From Actinomycetes bacterium (GTDB lineage Bacteria; Actinomycetota; Acidimicrobiia; Acidimicrobiales; Acidimicrobiaceae): a stretch of 51,806 bases of DNA. How positions within the stretch are numbered: the stretch's first letter is position 1; each line of letters opens with the position of its first letter. The DNA is taken from positions 1 through 51,806 of the forward strand of contig JAKCBW010000003.1 of the NCBI GenBank assembly GCA_021842145.1, given 5' to 3'. Positions 21,990 to 29,624 of this stretch are shown piece after piece. The position numbers and the translations under genes were made by a program. The notes below the pieces were generated by a model that made no database searches, was not told the DNA's origin, and saw only the letters and a program-made list of their open reading frames with translations.

Positions 21990-22868
21990 TCACCCGAGAA
22001 GGTGGAGTGCACCCTGCTCTAGAAGGTTATTACCAACTTCCAATCCCAAAATTTCTGGGTCATCTCCGCTTCCAGATGCCTCGATGGTCGTCTCGCCAGA
22101 AGGGCTCGCCACGATACCGTAAAGGCTGAGTTTTCCTTCAACTTGACTAGCGTACGCTCCTACGGGTATCGAGCATCCACTCCCCAATTGGGCGAGTAAG
22201 GCCCTTTCAGCGGTGACAGCGGCGAAGGCACCAGCATCACACTTTGCCGCCAACCAACCAACCAGTTCGATGTCAGTCGATCGGCACTCGACTGCAAGAG
22301 CTCCCTGGCCGACCTGTGGGCAAAGCTCTTCTGGTTCAAAAACGTACGAAATCATTTCCGAGAGACCGAGGCGATCCAATGCCGCCTTGGCCACGACGAT
22401 GGCGTCCAGGCCCCGCCCCTTCTCCAGGCGAGTCTGTATATTTCCCCTAATGTCTACGAATGCGAGGTCAGGCCGGAGCCTTCGCAACATTGCTTGACGC
22501 CTTGGAGCCGAGGTACCCACCCGCGCCCCCTTGGGCAAACTAGGGAACATGGTGCCTACGAGGGCGTCACGTGGATCGGATCTCTCAAAGATCGCAGCGA
22601 GCACCAACGAGTCCAACTGCTGTGTCGGAAGGTCTTTTGCAGAGTGGACCGCCAAGTCCGCAAAGCCATCGAGAACCGCCTGCTGGACTTCCTTCACGAA
22701 AACACCCTGCCCAGATAGGGCCTTGAGCGATAGAGTTAGGTCCGCGTCAGCCTTGGTCTTCACCTTCACAAGTTCGTAAGGGTGCCCAAGCACTCTGCCA
22801 CAATACTCCGCCTGCCATAGGGCCAAATCTGAGGCCCTCGTCGCAATACGAATAACCCTCTCTGTCAT
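21990..22868 (-). CDS. hemC: Porphobilinogen deaminase
   Basis: IATRASDLALWQAEYC, VHSAKDLPTQ, GTSAPRRQAMLRRLRPDL, GSGCSIPVGAYA. Confidence 0.97.
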   Translation of the reverse strand: MTERVIRIATRASDLALWQAEYCGRVLGHPYELVKVKTKADADLTLSLKALSGQGVFVKEVQQAVLDGFADLAVHSAKDLPTQQLDSLVLAAIFERSDPRDALVGTMFPSLPKGARVGTSAPRRQAMLRRLRPDLAFVDIRGNIQTRLEKGRGLDAIVVAKAALDRLGLSEMISYVFEPEELCPQVGQGALAVECRSTDIELVGWLAAKCDAGAFAAVTAERALLAQLGSGCSIPVGAYASQVEGKLSLYGIVASPSGETTIEASGSGDDPEILGLEVGNNLLEQGALHLLG

Positions 22869-24130
22869 AGGTCAAACATCAACCTGACATCCTCCAGTAG
22901 CCGTCCTAGCTCGGAGGATGCAGCCTGTCGCCGCAACTGAGAAGTAGGCTGGTGGAGTATCTTTGCGACGATCTGGTGGGTAAGCGCTTCGACAGCCGCC
23001 CTTTCTTTGTCCCCTAAGTTCACAAACTTTGGGGCGAATTTGGCTAGCTCTTCTAGGCGAATATTTTCCGCACTACGGTACAGGGCCTCTATTACCGGGT
23101 CCAGATTTCGTGAAGCACCTATCATTTCAAATTCTTGCAGGGCGACCTCAATTAGGTCTTCAACGTCCTTCACCGATCCGGTACGTTTTTTCGCCTCTAC
23201 ATCGAGTAAGGCATTTACCGCCTCTAGGGTCACTAACTCCAAATTCGAATACTCCGAAGCTCCCGGGTGGACATTGCGCGGGACTCCAAGATCCAACAGA
23301 ATTAGCCTGGATGTTCCTCTTGCCGCACTCAACACCTCAAGCTCCTCCGAATCCAGCAGAAACTCACTCGCCGAGGTAGCAAATACAACAGCGTCAACCG
23401 TCGACATCAGCGACCGGACCATGTCGAAACTCGCCGGACTGACCGATCCTCCAAGCCCCTTGGCGATTACCTCCGCCGACTGAAAGGATTTAGAGCTGAT
23501 CCAAAGCCTTCGAAATCTCTCCGAAGCGACTTCAGCTATTTCCGACCCAACCGCACCCGCGCCCAGCAGGGCGACCGTGGCGTTTGCGGGATCGGACTCG
23601 ATGCGAGACTCTAATACCTTTACCGAGGCAGTAGCGAGCGAAGTAGCTCCCCTAGATATCGCCGTCTTTGACCTTGCATCTTTACCAACTTCCAGGGCCG
23701 ACTGGAACAGTCGGTTTAGTATCTTGCCAATTACTTTGGCCTGGCGAGCTTCGTCCAGTGCTGACTTGAGCTGTCCCAACACTTCGGTCTCGCCAAGGAT
23801 CCTCGACTCGATTCCAGATGAGACCCTATAAAGATGCTCAGCCACACCTCGGCCGTAAAAGACCTTCCCCACCTGGGAGATCTCCGTTCGTCTGGCCGAA
23901 GTAACAGTGGACAGTAACTCTACTATCCTCTCCACCCCGTGGTGGAACTCGGAGACATCGGCGTAGACCTCAGTCCGATAGCAGGTCGAAACGACTACCG
24001 CTTCCGAGACAACGTCCTCCTGCGCCAAAACTTTGTAGAGCTGCTCAGTGGCGGCCGCCCCCATCGCGAAACGGTCAAACTCCGGAGTCGAAACGTCGCT
24101 TTCACAGATACTCACCGCCGCTAATGGCAA
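22865..24130 (-). CDS. hemA: Glutamyl-tRNA reductase
   Basis: VVSTCYRTEVYA, SSGIESRILGETEVLGQLKSA, LLGAGAVGSEIA. Confidence 0.96.
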   Translation of the reverse strand: MPLAAVSICESDVSTPEFDRFAMGAAATEQLYKVLAQEDVVSEAVVVSTCYRTEVYADVSEFHHGVERIVELLSTVTSARRTEISQVGKVFYGRGVAEHLYRVSSGIESRILGETEVLGQLKSALDEARQAKVIGKILNRLFQSALEVGKDARSKTAISRGATSLATASVKVLESRIESDPANATVALLGAGAVGSEIAEVASERFRRLWISSKSFQSAEVIAKGLGGSVSPASFDMVRSLMSTVDAVVFATSASEFLLDSEELEVLSAARGTSRLILLDLGVPRNVHPGASEYSNLELVTLEAVNALLDVEAKKRTGSVKDVEDLIEVALQEFEMIGASRNLDPVIEALYRSAENIRLEELAKFAPKFVNLGDKERAAVEALTHQIVAKILHQPTSQLRRQAASSELGRLLEDVRLMFDL

Positions 24131-24598
24131 AACTCAAACCTACCTAGGTTCTGAAACATTCTCGAACAATTCACTTTACTTACAGGGTACCCCGAGGCGT
24201 TAAAAAACCGCTAAGGCACCAGAGGGCCAGCACAAAAAACTGGGCCTATTACAACCTTTTGGCCACAGATTCGTCGATCCTGTGGAAACCTCCCTCCAAC
24301 CTAGCCGATGGTGAAATTTATCTAAAAGACACAGTCCGGTTCGAGGGCCCAGCGGAAAGAAGGCCCACGCTTCGACCTTGGTTGGAGGCATTCGAAGAAT
24401 CTCTTTCTGATTCAGCTGGGCGAGGAGTGTGTTTTGAGTGCAAAAAGGGCGAAATTCGGCCCGTCGCTTAGTGCATAGCGAGAGCTGGCCTGTTCATGGC
24501 TAGAGAAATATCCTTTGGCTCGTCCTTGTGCACTCCAAGGGAAAACACACATCGCCAATGGAATCAATTAAAGGCAGTGGTCATCGAGTTCATCGGAA

Positions 24599-24615
24599 GG
24601 TTCTTTCGAAGAACC
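24599..24615 (-). terminator. Perfect hairpin GGTTCTT-TCG-AAGAACC 38 nt downstream of proC stop; candidate terminator without U-tract
   Basis: Read directly; 7-bp perfect stem. Confidence 0.4.
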
Positions 24616-24652
24616 CATAGCCAAGTCACCGACCTCTTTTTAGCCTCGCTGC

Positions 24653-25465
24653 CTACTTACCAAGTTCCTTGGATCTCTCGTAAGCCGCAAAGACCGCGTT
24701 TGCTATCGTCGCCTTGAGGGCTCCTCGGTCAAATTCAGCAATTCCCCTCGCGGTTGTGCCGCCCGGCGATGTCACTTCTAGCCGAAGAATACGAGGATCC
24801 CTTCCATCCTCTAACGCCAACTGTCCCGAACCCACAGTGGTCAAAATTGCGAGTTTCCTGGCTAAATCGAGTGGTAGGCCGAGGGAGACACCGGCCTCTT
24901 CTAGGGCCTCTATGAAATACATGAAGTACGCTGGGCCGGATCCAGACATTGCGGTAACCGCATCCATTTGATATTCAGGTACCCTAACGGTCATCGCCAC
25001 GGCTGAAAATAGCGCCTCGGCCCTAGCCATAACCTCCTCGTCTGCACCCTTTCCAGCGGCGATGGCAACCACACCCTTGCCAACGGCTACCGCAGTATTT
25101 GGCATAGTTCTGACGATGGTAAAGCTCGGCGCCCAACTTGAAAGATGAGCAGTATCGATCCCGGCGGCGATCGATACTAGGACGGGCGGAATTGCAGTTT
25201 TACCCGAGGGGGAGTTTACCAAGATCTCCAGTTCACTTACTGCCGAGGGTGCATCCTTTGGCTTTACCGCTAACACGAATGTGTTAGCGGTTTCCGGTGA
25301 TGCAGATACACTCACGCCAGGAAAGCGATCGACGATGGTCTTTCTAGCGGGCTCAAACTTTTCTGAAACATGTATTGACCTGCCTTGTGAGCCGGGGCCT
25401 TCAACAATTCCAGACAAGATGGCGCTCGCCATCTTGCCTCCGCCGACGAAACACAGATCAAACAT
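24653..25465 (-). CDS. proC: Pyrroline-5-carboxylate reductase
   Basis: FVGGGKMASAILSGI, VLAVKPKDA, VRTMPNTAVAVGKGV, MSGSGPAYFMYFIEAL. Confidence 0.95.
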   Translation of the reverse strand: MFDLCFVGGGKMASAILSGIVEGPGSQGRSIHVSEKFEPARKTIVDRFPGVSVSASPETANTFVLAVKPKDAPSAVSELEILVNSPSGKTAIPPVLVSIAAGIDTAHLSSWAPSFTIVRTMPNTAVAVGKGVVAIAAGKGADEEVMARAEALFSAVAMTVRVPEYQMDAVTAMSGSGPAYFMYFIEALEEAGVSLGLPLDLARKLAILTTVGSGQLALEDGRDPRILRLEVTSPGGTTARGIAEFDRGALKATIANAVFAAYERSKELGK

Positions 25466-25634
25466 ACAACAGATAATAAGCAGGTTTGAACGGATGTTGA
25501 CCCAATAATTAACCAGTAATTAGCTGACAATCCAATCCGATCGAGCATACAAAAATAGGAAACGCGGACATAACCCTATCCTTCCCAAACATTACCGTTA
25601 GCCCGGCAGTACAGTGAAACCTGCTGGATCGGTA

Positions 25635-26873
25635 CTAGCTACAACTAAGTAGTTCTCGGGCAAGTAAAGATCTGGAAATAGAACTCATCTGTCGAGCGGC
25701 GTACGACCAGGTATAACCGAATGACTTCTCCACCGCCGCCTTTGACATGGCTTTCATCTGCTCCGGATGCGACAGCAACTTGCCCGCCTCCTCGGCAAAC
25801 TTTTCTGGGGACCGTTCAGAAACCAATATCCCGGTCATCCCTCCATCTATCACGGAGGTGAGCCCGCCGACATCCGAAGCAATAGTTACCAGTCCGCACG
25901 AAGCGGCCTCAAGAGCGACAAGGCCAAATGACTCAGTTCTGGAGGTAATGAAGCATAAATCCGCTGCTCGATAGTAGCTGGAAATCGTCTCGTGGGGTTG
26001 TGGTGAGATCAGGTGCAAGCGCTCCTGAACGCCGTAGGACTCAGCAAGCTTCTTTACCAGATTCAGCTCTTCAGACCCGTCGATTCCGGACGGCCCACCT
26101 ATCATGACCATCTCTACATCGAACTCCCTCGCCAGGATTCCAAGCGCAGCTACTGCCATGGAAGGTGCTTTTAGGGGTTGAATCCTGCCGATCCAAAGGA
26201 GGAGCTTCTTATTCTGGTCGAGCCCAAGGGCTTGGCGAGCCATAGCCTTTGCGCCTGGGGCAAAAAATGCATGGTCGACTCCAGGCGTGACCACCTCAAC
26301 CCTCTCAGCCGAGATGCCATAAAGGTCAACAAGCTGGATCATTTCCTGAGCGCACGAAACTAGCACCGCATCTGAGCATCCCATTATTTCAAGTTCTTTT
26401 TTGACCCTAAAATCCTCGTCGTAACCATCATCCGGTCTCGTCCGGCCGAAGGACTTTACTCGCTCCAATGTATGGAAAGTCGTCAACATTGGGACGTCCA
26501 GTTCGTGTTTGATTGTGTGCCCAGCAATCCCGGATAGCCAATAGTTCGAATGAATCAGATCCGGCACAAATGAACTGGAATCGAGCATCAAGCTAAGAAC
26601 TTCATCCCGGAAATCGTCGACGTGGTCCAAAAGTTCCTCTTTTTCTAGATGACGAAGGGGACCAGCTGGAACGTTGTGAACGACAAAACCGGGTTCAACG
26701 ACAATTTTCGAGGGATCATTTGCCGAGGTTGATCTGGTATAGACGTCACAATCTGCCCCAGATCGAACTAGGGCCGATGCCAAACGTTTTACGTATACGT
26801 TCATTCCACCACCATCGCCAACGCCGGGTTGAGCCAACGGCGAAGTATGGTAGGACAGAACAGCAAAACGCAT
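25635..26873 (-). CDS. mshA: GT4 glycosyltransferase, D-inositol-3-phosphate glycosyltransferase (mycothiol) type
   Basis: PLAQPGVGDGGGMNVYVKRLASAL, HSNYWLSGIAG, ALEAASCGLVTIASDVGGL; start at internal MRFAVLS. Confidence 0.85.
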   Translation of the reverse strand: MRFAVLSYHTSPLAQPGVGDGGGMNVYVKRLASALVRSGADCDVYTRSTSANDPSKIVVEPGFVVHNVPAGPLRHLEKEELLDHVDDFRDEVLSLMLDSSSFVPDLIHSNYWLSGIAGHTIKHELDVPMLTTFHTLERVKSFGRTRPDDGYDEDFRVKKELEIMGCSDAVLVSCAQEMIQLVDLYGISAERVEVVTPGVDHAFFAPGAKAMARQALGLDQNKKLLLWIGRIQPLKAPSMAVAALGILAREFDVEMVMIGGPSGIDGSEELNLVKKLAESYGVQERLHLISPQPHETISSYYRAADLCFITSRTESFGLVALEAASCGLVTIASDVGGLTSVIDGGMTGILVSERSPEKFAEEAGKLLSHPEQMKAMSKAAVEKSFGYTWSYAARQMSSISRSLLARELLSCS

Positions 26874-26977
26874 CGAGAACAACCTCCGACTAGCAAGCAA
26901 GACCGACGCAAGGTCGTCAGCCGAACAGCGCCATGTTTTTCAACCCATGAGCCGGGCCGTAGATTCCGAGAAGGTCC

Positions 26978-27475
26978 TTAGCCCTTCCTTACATCCTCAA
27001 GAAGGCCCTCTACGCTGGCTCGACCACTCTTGTACTGCTCGACTAGTTCAGATGAAAGCCGATCGAGTACCGAGTGTAACTGTTGTCTCATCTCGGATAT
27101 CTCCCTTTCGGTCTCCGCCAACCGATCGCCCTTCGACGGTGGACCGGCAAGGGAGTCCTGTAAGAACTGGTCAGCCTGAAGTGAGGCCTCCTCCGAAATT
27201 TCCACTTCCACCAGTCTGCCAGCCGAACTGTGCGGATTACCGTCACTAAGTATCTCAGACAATTCGCCTATTAGTTCGCTGGAGTCTGAAGTAGTGTTAG
27301 AGGCTTCAGCGATGTCGATCATCGCTTGCACTAACCGACGCGTATAGGATACGACCGATTCGATATGGATTGCCTGGTCTCTACGCCGCCGAAGTTCTTC
27401 CACACTAATTGAACCGATGTCATCGATGAAAGAGGGGCTAAGCACCTCTGCAACTTCTTCACGGAGCGACGCCAT
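26978..27475 (-). CDS. rsiG: RsiG-type (AmfC-like) c-di-GMP-responsive anti-sigma factor candidate
   Basis: 165 aa helical protein; E39-SVV-S43-YT-R46-RLV-Q50-AMI-D54 fits E(X)3S(X)2R(X)3Q(X)3D exactly; second near-copy E123-REI-S127-EM-R130-QQL-H134-SVL-D138. Confidence 0.75.
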   Translation of the reverse strand: MASLREEVAEVLSPSFIDDIGSISVEELRRRRDQAIHIESVVSYTRRLVQAMIDIAEASNTTSDSSELIGELSEILSDGNPHSSAGRLVEVEISEEASLQADQFLQDSLAGPPSKGDRLAETEREISEMRQQLHSVLDRLSSELVEQYKSGRASVEGLLEDVRKG

Positions 27476-27514
27476 ATTCTATACTCTAGATGATTTCGCT
27501 AATGAGCTCATCTT

Positions 27515-27919
27515 TTAAATCCTTCCGGCCGAACTTACGGGGAAATAGCGATAGAATGCCACGCCAATAAGCTCACTAAGTGGGATGAGTCCAAAGTGCC
27601 TGGAGTCCGTGGATGCGTCGGCATTGTCACCTATTGCGACGACTTCTCCAGCCCCGACACTTTGTGCCCGCTTCACGAGAAGCCTGGTGCGCTCCCTTGG
27701 GTCAGCGAAAACTATCAGCGATCCAGGAATGGGAGCAATTCCCTTCCTGACGAGAATTTTGTCGCCATCGGAAAGAGTCGGCTCCATGGAGTCGCCTACG
27801 ACTTCTAGGCGCTGGTAACGGCGGATGAACCTTCGAGTCAATTCAGCAAACCCCACGAAAAAGACCAGCCAACCCATTGCCTCCAACCCAAGCAGTAATA
27901 GATTGACAAGTCTCTTCAA
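27515..27919 (-). CDS. S26-family signal-peptidase-like protein (nickel-type SOD maturation protease / SodX-like)
   Basis: N-terminal TM; VVGDSMEPTLSDGDKILVR (Ser), LLVKRA (Lys), GDNADASTDSRHFG. Confidence 0.75.
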   Translation of the reverse strand: MKRLVNLLLLGLEAMGWLVFFVGFAELTRRFIRRYQRLEVVGDSMEPTLSDGDKILVRKGIAPIPGSLIVFADPRERTRLLVKRAQSVGAGEVVAIGDNADASTDSRHFGLIPLSELIGVAFYRYFPVSSAGRI

Positions 27920-28116
27920 CTCTGCACCTCCACAACGACGCCGTCCTCATCAACACGGAAAGAGATTCCCAAATATCGGCTGCTAATCCATGCTAACATT
28001 AGGTCTATGGCTGCTGGAGCAACGAAATACTAGATAGTTGGCTCAAGCGATTCCATTGAGCCTAACCTTAGCGAGTACCCATTACAGTTCACATGGCAAC
28101 TGGCGTCATCACGGAT

Positions 28117-28146
28117 ATCTAACGGTGATTAATCTAACGGTGATTA
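28117..28146. repeat. Perfect 15-bp tandem duplication atctaacggtgatta x2
   Basis: Read directly; flanked by CGGATAT (28112-28118) / ATATCCG (28154-28160). Confidence 0.9.
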
Positions 28147-28385
28147 CTCGTGAATATCCGGAGGCTTAGCGCAAAGCTCATCCTGGATGGCTGGCCTTAG
28201 ATCCTGCATTTCACACCTCAAGGTCGATCAGAACCTTTCTGAACCGACAAGGCGAGCCGGAGTTCCTTAAGTTTGTAGCCGATAGGTCTTTGCCTAGAGA
28301 CCTAGAGATTTCCTATCTGGAGATCAAAATTCGTTCACACCCTTGACGACTAGTATGGAGGGAGACCAGCCCCGAAAGAACGATA

Positions 28386-28925
28386 TTGACGCATAGCGCT
28401 ATAGAAATCGCGAAAGAGACTACCGATACCCTTGAAAGCGGGCGACGATCTTCGGGGCGACAATCTTCGGAATTAGAGTCGAGTTCTCCCTCTGCAGTCT
28501 CCCAATTGACCGTCGTCTTCGATTCAGAGTGCGATATGTGCATTCACTTCGCCAACGTGCTTGATGGATGGCGGGTGGCAACGCTGCCCTATCAGGACCT
28601 TTCCCCACAAGATCCACTCCTCGCTTACAATCCAAGAGACAGGCTGGTGGTGATACGGGACGGCTTAATTGCAACTGGCCCCTTGGCGGTATTAGAAATC
28701 GCTAGAGACAAATATCCGAAATTGAATTGGTTATGGTGTCGAGTTGGTTCCGGATGGCCGTTAGCTCTTAGCGGTGCCGTCTATGAGGCGATAGCAAAGA
28801 GGCGGCACCTTATAGTTCGACTGTTTTGCGCTCCTTTGCTCAAGGGTGCGATTCCATCCCTGGGCCTTCGACCACCTAATCGGCAATTGACCAAAAAATC
28901 ACCTCACTCAGGGAAATCGAACTGA
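28386..28925 (+). CDS. Thiol-disulfide oxidoreductase DCC family (DUF393)-like protein
   Basis: TVVFDSECDMCIHFANVLD...VATLPYQDLSP...DRLVVIRDGLIATGPLAVLEIA; TTG start uncertain. Confidence 0.65.
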   Translation: MTHSAIEIAKETTDTLESGRRSSGRQSSELESSSPSAVSQLTVVFDSECDMCIHFANVLDGWRVATLPYQDLSPQDPLLAYNPRDRLVVIRDGLIATGPLAVLEIARDKYPKLNWLWCRVGSGWPLALSGAVYEAIAKRRHLIVRLFCAPLLKGAIPSLGLRPPNRQLTKKSPHSGKSN

Positions 28926-29477
28926 ACAAAAGGTGTCCTAACCCTTCGGACCTGGGTCACCGAGAGTTAGTCCACGGTGGACATTGGAAATTTTAAACGC
29001 GTCGAGAACAAAATCCATTACATAACGAAATGCATTAGTTTTCTTACCACCCACGGATCCTTTGTATGTCGCACATGGTCGGCCCGCCGGAACTCCGCCT
29101 TGTCTAATAGGCGGAAAGGGCTTTTGGAACCGACCCAATGTGGAATCTGTTGGAAATCAGGTCTCCTCCCGTGTCACCGATCCTTTGTCAAAGGTACCGG
29201 TCAGGTTCCCCGGTCAGAGTGGACTACCGGTTTTCACATACGGAAGTTCATCACAAAGTACCTAATTTTTTGGGCCCGAGTCGACAACTCTGTGGACTAC
29301 ATCTACCTTGACCTTTTGGGCGACGTTCCAGTTGCTCAAGGCCCTTACGACGTGCCCTTATGACGTGTATTCGACCACGATGGTGGGTCGGTAGTAATTC
29401 ACTTTTCCCAGATTGTCCCTACGAGCGGTCCGGTTCCATAATTGCAAAGGATCCAGTGATCAGTTTCTAAAGGCCTC

Positions 29478-29513
29478 TTGGCCGCCCCTAAGCACTAGCT
29501 CCAGGGCGGCCAA
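29478..29513. repeat. Strong inverted repeat TTGGCCGCCC-(16 nt)-GGGCGGCCAA
   Basis: 10-bp perfect arms in the nrdJ/DCC intergenic region. Confidence 0.7.
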
Positions 29514-29566
29514 TGGTACGATTGGCGAGCATGAACCGTTCGGCGACTCATATAGACCTTGCTAAC

Positions 29567-29611
29567 ACTCTCCGGTCTTGTACTCTCCGGTCTTATATTC
29601 TCCGCCCCAAT
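29567..29611. repeat. 15-bp tandem repeat, two near-identical copies plus one degenerate (actctccggtcttRt)
   Basis: actctccggtcttgt / actctccggtcttat / attctccgccccaat, just downstream of nrdJ stop. Confidence 0.85.
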
Positions 29612-29624
29612 ATGCTCTCGAGAA

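Noticed and set aside
23007-23483. 158-aa plus-strand ORF
   Set aside because: Antisense to hemA, Ser/Thr-rich shadow ORF
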